Shown: positions 45,143-53,803, numbered from the stretch's first letter. The stretch: 64,000 nucleotides of DNA from Desulfovibrio sp. (GCA_031287575.1 JAITSV010000021.1:1-64000), one strand, 5' to 3'. Notes: generated by a model not told the origin, from the sequence alone. Made by a program: numbers and translations.

Positions 45143-45772
45143 CTACCCCGCCCAGGCCTGCCGGGCCAGGGACAGGGCCACGCCCCACACCACCAGGCAC
45201 ACGCTGCCGTCCAGCACGCGCCAGGCCACGGGCTTGCGGAACAGCGGGGCCAGCACCCTGCCGCAGCCACCAAGGGCAAGAAACCACAAACACGACGCCG
45301 TGGCCGCACCCGCGCCGAAGGAGAAGCGCTCCGACGCCGGGTAGTGCCCGCTGATGCCGCCCAGCATGACCACGGTATCGAGGTACACGTGCGGGTTCAG
45401 CAGGGACACGGCCAGCGTGGCCCCCAGCACCCGGCGCAGGCTGGTGCGCCCGCCGTCGCCCACTGCGCGGTCGGCCTCAAGGATGCCGGGCCGCAGGGCC
45501 GAGCGCAGCGCCCCGAACCCGAACCAGGCCAGAAACACCGCGCCGCCCACGGCGGCGCCCTGGCGCAGCAGCGGGCTGGCGGCAACCGCCGTGCCCACCC
45601 CGGCCACTCCGGCGGTTATCAGCACCACGTCGATGCATGCGCACAGCGAGGCCACGGCCATGTGGTGGTTGCGGCGCAGGCTCTGGGTCAGCACGAAGGC
45701 GTTCTGCGCGCCGATGGCGATGATCAGGCTGGCCCCAATGCCGAGGCCCTGAAGGTAAGGGGTAAGGTGCAT
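45143..45772 (-). CDS. argO: Arginine/lysine exporter, ArgO/LysE type
   Basis: 209 residues, six spans. YLQGLGIGASLIIAIGAQNAFVL and NPHVYLDTVVMLGG are the hallmarks of the LysE/ArgO branch rather than RhtB. It exports basic amino acids. It diverges from a LysR gene of the ArgP/LysG type across 240 bases, exactly the argO-argP or lysE-lysG arrangement seen elsewhere, so induction by intracellular arginine or lysine is likely. Confidence 0.92.
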   Translation of the reverse strand: MHLTPYLQGLGIGASLIIAIGAQNAFVLTQSLRRNHHMAVASLCACIDVVLITAGVAGVGTAVAASPLLRQGAAVGGAVFLAWFGFGALRSALRPGILEADRAVGDGGRTSLRRVLGATLAVSLLNPHVYLDTVVMLGGISGHYPASERFSFGAGAATASCLWFLALGGCGRVLAPLFRKPVAWRVLDGSVCLVVWGVALSLARQAWAG

Positions 45773-46012
45773 GGCGCAACTCCGGAAGCAGGAATGATGT
45801 CCGGCGAGCGCCGCCCGTCGTCCGTCGGCACACGTTGTCGGGAAAACGTTTCCCGACAAACCTGTCCGGAAGAGACTGCCCCTGGGGGGGATGTCTCCGG
45901 GATACATGCCGTACGGGCGGCAATCCGCCGTGACGCCCCTGCTCTACCGCGTTCCGCGTCATGGGTGAAATTACTTGTTGTGCTGTTGCATAAGCAAACG
46001 TACTAATCGACC

Positions 46013-46975
46013 ATGCTCGACTACCGACTTGTGGAGGCCGTGGCTGCCGTCATCCGTGAAGGGGGCTTCGAGCGGGCCGCGCGGGTGCTGCACCTGACGC
46101 AGTCCGCCGTGTCGCAGCGGGTCAAGGCGCTGGAGGACCAACTGGGCACCGTGCTGGTGGTGCGCGCCACCCCGGCCCGCGCCACCGACGAAGGACGCCG
46201 CCTGCTGGCCCATTGCGACAAGGTGGGCCTGCTGGAAACCGACCTTGCCGCCGCCCTGCGGCCAGAGGGCGGGGTTGGCGGGGCGTCCGGTTCGCCGGAT
46301 TCGGACGACTCCGAACCGGCCCACATTCCATGGACCACCCTGCCCGTGGCCGTGAACGCGGACAGCCTGGCCACATGGTTTCCCGACGCCGTGGCCCCGT
46401 TCCTGCGCACGGAACGCGCCCTGCTCGATCTTTCCGTGGACGACCAGGAACGCACCCATCTTCTGTTGCGCGACGGCCACGTGGCCGCCGCCGTGTCCAC
46501 CCGCGCCGCCGCCGTACAGGGCTGCCGCTGCCTGCCGCTGGGCCGGGTGGACTACCTGTGCCTTGCCGCGCCCGACTTCGCCGCGCAGTGGCTCCCCACC
46601 GGGCTGACCGAAGCCGCCCTGTGCCGCGCGCCCGCCGTGGCCTTCAACCGCGCCGACGAAGTACACCACCAGTTCCTGCGCGGCCTGCTGCCCACCGCCG
46701 CCGCCTTCGACCGCATCGCCCGCAGCCTGCCGCTGCACTACATCCCCTCGTCCGAACGCTTTGTGGACGTGGTGGCCCAAGGCCTTGCCTACGGCATGAT
46801 CCCCCTGCCCCAGGCCCGCGAGCACCTTGCCGATGGCCGTCTGGTCGATCTCGCCCCCGGTCACGCCGTGCCCATCCGCCTTTACTGGCACTGCTGGGGA
46901 CTGCGCACCCGCCTGCTCAATGCCCTGACCCACCATGTGGTCACCCATGCCCAACAGGTGTTGGCACAGGAATAG
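46013..46975 (+). CDS. argP: LysR-family activator of the exporter, ArgP/LysG type
   Basis: 320 residues. The N-terminus MLDYRLVEAVAAVIREGGFE, then VLHLTQSAVSQRVKALEDQL, is typical of ArgP (IciA). A 15-residue Gly/Ser/Asp insert interrupts the hinge around residue 90. The effector domain ends with LYWHCWGLRTRLLNALTHHV, also ArgP-like. It faces argO; the shared 240-base region (45773-46012) is AT-richer next to the activator start and should carry its operator. Confidence 0.9.
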   Translation: MLDYRLVEAVAAVIREGGFERAARVLHLTQSAVSQRVKALEDQLGTVLVVRATPARATDEGRRLLAHCDKVGLLETDLAAALRPEGGVGGASGSPDSDDSEPAHIPWTTLPVAVNADSLATWFPDAVAPFLRTERALLDLSVDDQERTHLLLRDGHVAAAVSTRAAAVQGCRCLPLGRVDYLCLAAPDFAAQWLPTGLTEAALCRAPAVAFNRADEVHHQFLRGLLPTAAAFDRIARSLPLHYIPSSERFVDVVAQGLAYGMIPLPQAREHLADGRLVDLAPGHAVPIRLYWHCWGLRTRLLNALTHHVVTHAQQVLAQE

Positions 46976-47010
46976 CGGGAAGGGACAAGAGCCACCCGTA
47001 CCGCAGCCGC

Positions 47011-47036
47011 AAAAAAACGCGCCCGTGGGCGCGTGC
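47011..47036 (-). terminator. Terminator of the MarR gene
   Basis: On the minus strand an 8-bp GC stem (47034-47027 with 47024-47017) is followed by seven T residues. It lies about 125 bases after the MarR stop. Confidence 0.8.
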
Positions 47037-47161
47037 GGCAACTGCGTGATTCCGGGCCCGCGTTGACAGGGCTGGCCATACCGGCCGGGGCACAGCGGCG
47101 CAAGGGCGCAGTGCGGGTCGGGCACGGGCGACACCTGCGGGTTGCGCCTGGGCCGGAGGTG

Positions 47162-47701
47162 TCATGCCCCGGCGGGGGCTTGCTTCCGGGCCAGCAAGAC
47201 GCTGGCGTTGGCCTGCACTTCCCTGTTCACTTCCGCCAGCATGCCCGCCACCTCCGCCAGCACCCGCCCCAGAAACTCCAGGTCCTCGTCGGAACGATTC
47301 CGTAACCGTTCCCACAGCATGTCTTCCGCAAGACCGTGCAGGGCGTCGTGTATGTGCACGGCCTGCCTGCCCGATTCGGTCAGCGAATAGTGCACGCTCT
47401 TCCTGTCGCCTTCCACCCGAAGAGGCTCCACAAGCTTTCTGGCCTGAAGCCGCGTGGCCATCTTGGACACACCGCCCCGCGTCATGCCCAGATGGCGGGC
47501 CAGCGTCGCGCCATTGGCCGGGGCAACCGTGTTCAGGGCAGCCAGGAAATGACATTCCGCCACGGTCAATTCTCCCAGTCCGTCACCCGCAACGTTGCGG
47601 CCCACCTTGCCGAACAGCCCATCCACCTCTTCCATCCGATGGGCAAGAGCCAGCAGCCCCTTGAGGACCTGGGCCTTCAGCGGACTTGTACGGGATGTCA
47701 T
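47162..47701 (-). CDS. MarR-family transcriptional regulator
   Basis: 179 residues. Winged helix with LTVAECHFLAALNTVAPANG, then ATLARHLGMTRGGVSKMATR, and the wing RKLVEPLRVEGDRKSVHYSL. GAGGAAAGC precedes the ATG. It diverges from a cyclase-family gene; the 144 bases between hold a 49-bp near-perfect inverted repeat that is the likely operator. Its ligand is probably the substrate or product of that cyclase-family enzyme. Confidence 0.92.
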   Translation of the reverse strand: MTSRTSPLKAQVLKGLLALAHRMEEVDGLFGKVGRNVAGDGLGELTVAECHFLAALNTVAPANGATLARHLGMTRGGVSKMATRLQARKLVEPLRVEGDRKSVHYSLTESGRQAVHIHDALHGLAEDMLWERLRNRSDEDLEFLGRVLAEVAGMLAEVNREVQANASVLLARKQAPAGA

Positions 47702-47760
47702 GCTTTCCTCGCTGGTTGCGTTGCATTTTGGAGAAACGGGGACAGTCTAGCAGAAAACTT

Positions 47761-47809
47761 TTTGTTGACAAGGAAACAATGTTCGGCAGATTGTTTCCTG
47801 GTTAACAAA
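47761..47809. promoter_or_regulatory. 49-bp inverted repeat, probable MarR operator
   Basis: Arms 47761-47780 and 47790-47809 match at 18 of 20 positions around the 9-base centre GTTCGGCAG. It lies 60 bases from the MarR start and 37 bases before the cyclase start, so it can control both. The sequence is AT-rich compared with its flanks. Confidence 0.8.
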
Positions 47810-47845
47810 GTGTGCAGGCGGCACACACCGCCAAAGGAGCCACAC

Positions 47846-48430
47846 ATGCTGCTGGACCTGACATACCCATTGGGCCGCAAGGATATTGAGGCAAGCGAAG
47901 CTGCGGTCGCAAGGCACCCCCATGCATCCCGGTCGGATCTTTTCGGCCATCTGGGCACCCATCTGGACCTCATGGGCAAAAGCTGGCCGGAGGACTATTT
48001 CACGCGGCAGGGGCGGATCTTCGACGTGCGGCACGTGCGGCAACGGGATGTCGGGGTGGCCGACGTACCCATGGATGCCGTTCAGGCTGGCGATTTCGTG
48101 TTCTTCCACACGGGCAGCCTTGCGGAATACGGCTATGCCACGCCGGAATACATGCAGGCGGGCGCCCGACTTTCGTGGAACCTGCTCCGCGCCCTGACAG
48201 CGCACAAGGTTGCAATGATCGGCGTGGATTGCTCGGGTGTCCGGCTTCCCGAAGAACACAGGCAAGCCGACCTCTTTTGCGCAGAGGCCGGTTCCTTCGT
48301 GGTGGAAAACGTGCACAACCTTGAGGCGCTGGGCCGGAACGCCGGGCAGCGCCCCTTCTGCGTACGCACATTTCCCTTGCGCCTTGAAGACGCAACGGGG
48401 TTGCCGTGCAGGATACTTGCCGAGTTGTAA
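47846..48430 (+). CDS. Cyclase-family hydrolase (kynurenine-formamidase-like)
   Basis: 194 residues. MLLDLTYPLGRKDIEASEAA opens the family domain and FGHLGTHLDLMGKSW supplies the HxGTHxD metal motif; VAMIGVDCSGVRLPEEHRQA matches the second conserved region. Relatives hydrolyse amide bonds (arylformamidases, isatin hydrolases) using a divalent metal. The usual D-x-P-x-H after the metal motif is replaced here by DLMGKSW, so the substrate may differ. AAAGGAG precedes the ATG. It is controlled, by inference, by the divergent MarR. Confidence 0.82.
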   Translation: MLLDLTYPLGRKDIEASEAAVARHPHASRSDLFGHLGTHLDLMGKSWPEDYFTRQGRIFDVRHVRQRDVGVADVPMDAVQAGDFVFFHTGSLAEYGYATPEYMQAGARLSWNLLRALTAHKVAMIGVDCSGVRLPEEHRQADLFCAEAGSFVVENVHNLEALGRNAGQRPFCVRTFPLRLEDATGLPCRILAEL

Positions 48431-48577
48431 CGCCCGGTCCCGATGACCGGAAGGGACGCGCGCCGCATCGTTCCGGCGGTTGAGTCCCGCATGGCAGCAG
48501 CGCGTTCCGGCTGCGCCACGGGCCTCCGGGGGAAAGACTCCGGAAAGCCCCTCAGGCTGCTGCCCTTCCAAAAGCAG

Positions 48578-48622
48578 GGAGAGCACCGGGGAAGGGAAAA
48601 ACCACCCTCCCCGATGCTCTCC
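48578..48622 (+). terminator. Terminator after the cyclase gene
   Basis: GGAGAGCA (48578-48585) pairs with TGCTCTCC (48615-48622), with further G-rich/C-rich pairing inside. The rest of 48431-48836 shows nothing else of note. Confidence 0.65.
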
Positions 48623-48836
48623 TTGTCGTTCTTTTCCCTTTCCCTTCTGCTGCGCCCCTACTTCCCGGCATCCACCCCGGCATCGCCGAAGGTGGCCATC
48701 TTTTCGAAGATGTCGGCGGCGCTTTTCATCCGGAACCTCATTGGCCCCCCTGCGCCACCAACCAGCCGACAACCGAAAGAGCCGGGGAACATGCCTAGCA
48801 GTCGTGCGGCCGACGGACCCGGTACCCTCGGCGCAC

Positions 48837-50775
48837 TCAGCTCGCCGGGCCTGTCGCAGGCAACTCCGTGCCTTTCAGCGTGCGCCACAACGTTGTGTTG
48901 CTGATGCCCAACTTCAGCGCGGCCAACTGCCTGTCCCCACCGTAATACTGCACGGCCTGGCGCATGAACTGCGTCCGGGCGGCCTCCAGGTTTTCCTTGA
49001 GCGTGCGGGAAGGGTCCCACTCCGGAATGGGCTGGGCACCCGGACCGGCAGGCTGCCTGTTTTCCCGCAATATGGCATGGAAGAGGGCCGGATCCGCTTC
49101 GGGCTTGTCCAGCAGCAGCAAGTAGCTCTCAACAAGCGCCAGCAACTCCCGTATATTGCCCGGCCAAGGGTACTTGTTCAACGTCTGGAGCATGTCGGCG
49201 GAAATGATGGATGCGGGCTTCTCATACCGTTGCAGAAGCTTTTTAAGAATCAGGGGAATATCTTCGGCCCGCTCGCGCAAGGGTGGCAGACTCAGTTTGA
49301 GGGTGGACAGGCGATAGTACAAATCCAGACGGAACCGTCCGGCTCGAACCAGTTCAAGAAGCGGCTGGTGCGAGGCGCTGAGTATCCGCACGTCCACGGA
49401 AAAGATACGGCTCCCGCCGACGCGCATCAATTCCCGGGCTTCCAGGACACGGAGAAGGCGCAACTGCATTTCATGGCTTATCTCCCCCACCTCATCCAGG
49501 AAGAGGGTGCCCTGATCCGCCATCTCGAACAGTCCCATCTTCCCCCCCCGCTTGGCCCCGGTGAACGCCCCATCCTCGTACCCGAAGAGTTCGCTTTCTA
49601 TGAGGTTCGGGGCAAGGGAGGCGAAGTTGACGGCCACGAACGGCTTTCTGCGGCGCGCACTCTCCTGATGCAGGGCATGAGCGGCCAGTTCCTTGCCCGT
49701 GCCGGTTTCGCCGCTGATGAGGACGGCGGCCTCGGCATTCGCGAAGCGGCGGATATTTTCCTTGAGCTTGGTCATTGGCGGGCTGTCACCGACAATGTCG
49801 TCAATGCCTGAGCGTGCCACGAAGCCCTTGATGTACAGCTCTTCGCCAATCTTCCTGTTGATTTTCTGCAGGGAGGAAACATCGCGGAAAAAAGCCACGG
49901 CACACCGCATGTCACCATGCATGGATAAGGGGAAAGAACGCACCACAAAGGATTCACCCGCCATGCTTACCACCTTGTCCGACTTCGGCTGCATGGTTCG
50001 CAGCACTTCCTTCAGCCCAAGGGGGCTGAAAAAGGGGGCAAGGGCCTTTTCGGGTGTTTTGGAAGCCACGTTGAGCAGTTGCAACGCCAGCGGATTGGAA
50101 AATACAACGCGTTCTTCACTGTCGATACAAATGACGCCTTCCTGGAATTGCGTGAAAATCGCCACCAGATCGGCATGGCGGAGGCGCTCTTCCCGCTTCT
50201 GTCGCGCCACGGCCACGGCATGATCGAGGGCCAGGCAGATGCTATGCTGGTTGGGCTCGATGACAAAGCCGATTCCGCCCAGACTTTCCATGTATCTCTT
50301 GCTCACCCCCCCCCCCCACCAAAAGGTGGATGCCTCGCTCATAGGCGATGTTTATCTCCCGGAACAACGCGTCATGTGTCTCATAGGATATGTGATGGAT
50401 TTTTAAATCCAGCAGTGCTTCCATTTCCTCAAGGTCATGCCGCTCGTCCCGGTAGGCTGCAAGGATCACATGGTCAGACACCTGCTTGGCCCGCCGCAAG
50501 GCCTTGATGACGTCCATATCCGTGCGATCGATGGCCACGACGGAATGTCCGAGGGAACGGAGGATGGCGTTGCCCGTGCCCCCGTGGCAAATGACCACTT
50601 CGCTGCCCGCCTCCAAACAGGCCCGCGCCATGGCGGGGCCTGTTTCAAAATCCACGAACTCATAGATCATTTCATCAGAGCGATCCCGCATGACCATCCG
50701 GACATGCTTGGCCAGCTCATGAGAGTGGGCAAGCAAGGCCAGGCGGTAGGGGGGCTGGGCCTGCGACTGGGGCAT
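48837..50775 (-). pseudogene. PrpR_N-type sigma-54 activator interrupted at a 12-base homopolymer
   Basis: Read from the ATG at 50775, the first part is a PrpR_N sensory domain (YRLALLAHSHELAKHVRMVM through YERGIHLLVGGG, about 150 residues). At a run of 12 G (minus strand) the frame is lost and stops after 177 codons. The other frame continues at once with VSKRYMESLGGIGFVIEPNQ, a PAS domain, an AAA+ domain (GETGTGKE, GYEDGAFTGAKRGG, DEVGEISHEM) and a Fis-type helix-turn-helix (AALKLGISNTTLWRTL). The total span is 3n+1 bases: removing one G gives an intact 645-codon activator. So it is either phase-variable by slipped-strand mispairing or a sequencing/assembly error; nothing else in either half is decayed. 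It diverges from the Grd-like operon and its sigma-54 promoter. By analogy with PrdR of Clostridioides difficile, it likely activates that operon. Confidence 0.88.
50306..50317. repeat. Poly-C/poly-G tract of 12 in the regulator gene
   Basis: Twelve C on the plus strand (12 G in the coding strand), at the join between the PrpR_N and PAS parts of the activator. Lengths 11 or 14 would restore the frame. It is the longest homopolymer I noticed in the window. Confidence 0.95.
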
Positions 50776-50798
50776 GGTGGGATTCCGTGTGTTTCGTT

Positions 50799-50825
50799 TT
50801 GCAAATTTGAAATGCATTTTTGCAA
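50799..50825. promoter_or_regulatory. Paired TTGCAA sites, candidate activator-binding sequence
   Basis: TTGCAA occurs at 50799-50804 and 50820-50825, exactly 21 bases (two helical turns) apart, in an AT-rich patch between the regulator start and the sigma-54 promoter about 120 bases further on. This is the normal distance for an enhancer site. Confidence 0.5.
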
Positions 50826-50941
50826 TACTTGACCGAAATCGGATTGTCAAACCAGGACTCTCCGGCATGACGACGCCCGGAAGGCGGCCCCCCACCCCCC
50901 TGCGGCTCCTTCGTGCCGCGCACCCGGACAAGCTGCACGCA

Positions 50942-50957
50942 TGGCACGGTTCGTGCT
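50942..50957 (+). promoter_or_regulatory. Sigma-54 (-24/-12) promoter of the Grd-like operon
   Basis: TGGCACGGTTCGTGCT has a perfect -24 block and the GG-N10-GC spacing; only the first T of the -12 TTGC is replaced by G. It lies 66 bases before the GrdE-like start. Confidence 0.85.
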
Positions 50958-51007
50958 CTCACCTGACATATTTGGAGCATCCGCTCAACAAGGAGGAGAT
51001 GATTGTA

Positions 51008-52312
51008 ATGAATCTCACAATGGCTTCCTATCACGTCATCAGGGTTGAAGAGGCGGGCAAGGCCGGTCTGGAAAAGGGTGTCCTGTACCTTAACACAAAA
51101 GACCTGCAAGGCTTGGTGCTGTCGGATGATCGCATCACGGACATGCATCTGGAAATTGCCTATCCGGGCGAAGAAACGCGCATCGTCCACATCCTTGACG
51201 CCATGGAGCCGCGGATCAAGCCGGAACAGCAGGCCCGCTGCTTCCCGGGTTTCCTGGGCTTGCCGACCACGGTGGGCGCGGGAAGAACCAATCGCCTTGC
51301 CGGCACGGCCGTCATTGCCACTGCCGCCACAGTGCTACTCCCTTCGGGACAGGGTACGGGCGTCCAGGAGTTCAATGAAGGGGTCATCGACATGAGTGGC
51401 CCGGGGCAATCCCGTTGCGCCTGTTCCGATACCATCAACATCTGCCTGTGCATGACCTTCAGGGAAAACCTGAGCACCCTGGATTTTGACGAGGCCGCCC
51501 GCATGGCCCTGATCAAGGTGAGCGACCGCATTGCCGAGGTCACCCTGGACAGGCAGCCGGATGAGGAGACCGTGTACAAGACCGGGGTGATCGACCCGGA
51601 CCTGCCCAACGTGGCGTACATCAACCAGGTGCAGTCCCAGGGGCATATCTGCCGCACCTTTCTGTATGCCATGCCCATGGAAGGCTTCTTTACCCCCACC
51701 ATCCTCGATCCCACGGAGTTGTTCGACGGCGCGGTGGTCAGCGGCAACTACCGGAACCACCTGCGCACCTGCACCTGGCTGCAGCAGAACAATCCCTATG
51801 TGCTGGAATTGTTCCGCAGGCACGGGAAGGAGTGCAACTTCGTGGGGCAGGTTGTAAGCCGGGGGCACTATGACGACCTGGGCACGAAGATCCGTTCCGG
51901 AAATTTCGTCGCCAAGCTCGCCGCCCATCTGAAGGCCCATGCGGCGGTGCTCTCCCTTGAAGGAACCGGAAACTCCAACGTGGACTATATGGCCACGGTA
52001 AAGGCCCTGGAAAATTCCGGGATTGTCGCTGTCCCGGTTGTCCATGAATTTGGCGGCCCCGGCGGCGACGAAGAACCCCTGTTCGACTTTGCCGAAGAGG
52101 CCGTGTCGGTGGTGAGCGGGGGGGGCATTGACCGGCGCATCGAACTGCCGCCCATGAAACGCGTGATTGGGGGTGACTCCATCCGCTTCACCAATTCCAC
52201 CTCGTACAACAAGAGCTTTGATCCGCACCAGCCGTACACGGCCATTGCACACTTCTTTTTCTGCGGATTCCGATCCCTGCAAAACCACGGCTGGCGCTGC
52301 GAAGAGTATTGA
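51008..52312 (+). CDS. GrdE/GrdG/GrdI-like protein, component B of glycine/sarcosine/betaine reductase family
   Basis: 434 residues. The family order is clear: RIVHILDAMEPRIKPEQQAR, VQEFNEGVIDMSGPGQ, VAYINQVQSQGHICRTFLYA, FDGAVVSGNY, RRHGKECNFVGQVVSRG, SLEGTGNSNVDYM, IELPPMKRVIGGD. Known members are proproteins that cleave themselves before a Cys after GN (Cys242 in Clostridium sticklandii GrdE, from memory) to form a pyruvoyl group. Here the aligned residue, about 248, is Tyr (GNY), so normal maturation looks impossible. A Cys cluster (SRCACSDTINICLC, about 140-153) is unusual. AAGGAGGAG precedes three close ATGs; 51008 is the best spaced. First gene after the sigma-54 promoter. The substrate amine is unknown. 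Confidence 0.85.
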   Translation: MNLTMASYHVIRVEEAGKAGLEKGVLYLNTKDLQGLVLSDDRITDMHLEIAYPGEETRIVHILDAMEPRIKPEQQARCFPGFLGLPTTVGAGRTNRLAGTAVIATAATVLLPSGQGTGVQEFNEGVIDMSGPGQSRCACSDTINICLCMTFRENLSTLDFDEAARMALIKVSDRIAEVTLDRQPDEETVYKTGVIDPDLPNVAYINQVQSQGHICRTFLYAMPMEGFFTPTILDPTELFDGAVVSGNYRNHLRTCTWLQQNNPYVLELFRRHGKECNFVGQVVSRGHYDDLGTKIRSGNFVAKLAAHLKAHAAVLSLEGTGNSNVDYMATVKALENSGIVAVPVVHEFGGPGGDEEPLFDFAEEAVSVVSGGGIDRRIELPPMKRVIGGDSIRFTNSTSYNKSFDPHQPYTAIAHFFFCGFRSLQNHGWRCEEY

Positions 52313-52345
52313 AATTCCTGAGGATATCCAGAGGAGAGAATATAT

Positions 52346-53665
52346 ATGATCAAGGTAATTCACTACATGAATCAGTTTGGTGCTGGTTTCGGAAGTGAAG
52401 ACAAGGCGGATATGGCGCTCGGGTCTTTTGATGGTCCCAAGGGCGCGGGAATCGCCTTCCAGGGTTTTTTCGGAGACCGGGCGGTCATCGTGAAAACCAT
52501 CTATGCCGGCGACAACTACGCCAACGAGTTCAAGGAAGATTTCCTGAACGAGGCCATGGAGATCATTCGCGCGGTCAAGCCTGACGTCCTGCTTGCTGGC
52601 CCGGCCTTCAACTCCGGCCGGTACGGCCTGGCGTGCGGAAGCCTTCTGAAGCGAGCCAAAGAAGAATTCGGCGTGCCCGGGGTTGCCGGGTTCGGGCCGG
52701 ACAACCCCGGCATCGCCGAATACAAGAAGGATTGCTACGGCATCCTGACCGGTGCCGCCGCCAATTCCATGCGCCAAGCCATTGCCCCCATGGCGGGCCT
52801 CGCCCTGAAGCTCGGCGGGGGCGAGACGCCCGGCCCGGCCCGGCAGGAAGGCTATATTCCCAGGGGAATACGCCTAAACGTGTACACGGGGAAATCCTCT
52901 GCCGTGCGCGCGACGGAGATGGCCCTGGCCCGCGTTGCGGGCCAAAAATGGGAAACGGAGTTGCCGCGCGTGGTTTACGACAAGGTAGCCCCCCCCGCTC
53001 CCCTCGCAGACCTTTCCAAGGCCACCATAGCCCTGGTTTCCGAGGGCGGGGTTGTGCCCCTTGGCAACCCCGACCACATGGAGACGAACAACTCCACCAA
53101 GTGGCGTCCCTATGCGCTGTCCGGCGACGAACTCACCCCGGGTGCATTTGAAGTCCGGCACGGCGGCTATCTGACCCAGGACGTGACGAAATGCCCCGAT
53201 CGCATGGTGCCGTACGATGCCCTGCGCACTCTTGAAAAGCAGGGGATCATCGGCAAGGCGCACCCGGAAATGCTGAGCGCTTCAGGCAGCATGGCAAACC
53301 TTTCCACCATGCAGCGCCTTGGCCGGGAAATGGGAATCTACCTCAAGCAAAAAGCGGTCGACGCCGTACTGCTTACCGCCACCTGAGGAACGGGAACGCG
53401 TAGCGGCGCTACGCTCGCAAAAGAGATTGAACGTGCGGGGATTCCTGTCGTGTGCGTGACGGCCCTTTACAATGTCGCGGTGCAGATAGGGACCAACCGC
53501 ATTGTCATGTCCGGCAGCAAGTTCCACTACCCCATGGGCCGACCGGATCTTCCCCCCGAGGACGAAAAGGAATGGAGGCTCCGGCAGACCCGGGCCACCC
53601 TGGCGATTCTGGAAAAGCCGGTGGAAGGCGTTACCGTTTTTACCCAGCAAGACCTTTTCCCTTAA
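52346..53665 (+). CDS. GrdB/GrdF/GrdH-like selenoprotein, component B (in-frame UGA = Sec)
   Basis: 439 residues including Sec at position 347 (TGA at 53384-53386). Before it: VIHYMNQFGAGFGSEDKADM, VKPDVLLAGPAFNSGRYGLA, PRGIRLNVYTGKSSAVRATE and VDAVLLTAT. After it, in the same frame: GTGTRSGATLAKEIERAGIP, then VQIGTNRIVMSGSKFHYPMG, ending at TAA 53665. Both halves align with the family and the Sec position agrees with GrdB. A 7-bp hairpin starts 11 bases after the UGA, as in bacterial SECIS elements. Classical GrdB has UxxCxxC; here both Cys are replaced (UGTGTRS), leaving Sec as the only redox residue of the motif. GAGGAGAG precedes the ATG; 33 bases follow the GrdE-like stop. It should act with selenoprotein A and the GrdE-like subunit in reductive C-N cleavage. 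Confidence 0.9.
53384..53414 (+). promoter_or_regulatory. Recoded UGA and adjacent SECIS-like hairpin
   Basis: TGA at 53384-53386, then 11 bases, then GCGTAGC (53398-53404), loop GGC, and GCTACGC (53408-53414), a 7-bp perfect stem with G residues in the loop. Position and apical G match the bacterial pattern recognised by SelB. A separate GGGTGC/GCACCC hairpin follows the true stop at 53666-53680. Confidence 0.85.
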
Positions 53666-53803
53666 GGGTGCTTCGCACCCACGCTCCGGGTAACGGCGGC
53701 TGTGGAACGCAAAACGAACATATCAAAAAGTCACCGCTCCCGGCGCGTGCAACAGCACGCTTCCCCGCATGATCCCGGGGAAGTGCCTGTCTTGGAGTAT
53801 CCA

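Noticed and set aside
53387..53665. The segment after TGA 53386 as a separate small gene, or the whole as a broken gene
   Set aside because: Its frame continues the upstream protein without shift, matches the family C-terminus, lacks its own ribosome-binding site, and the UGA has a SECIS-like hairpin; recoding explains it better.
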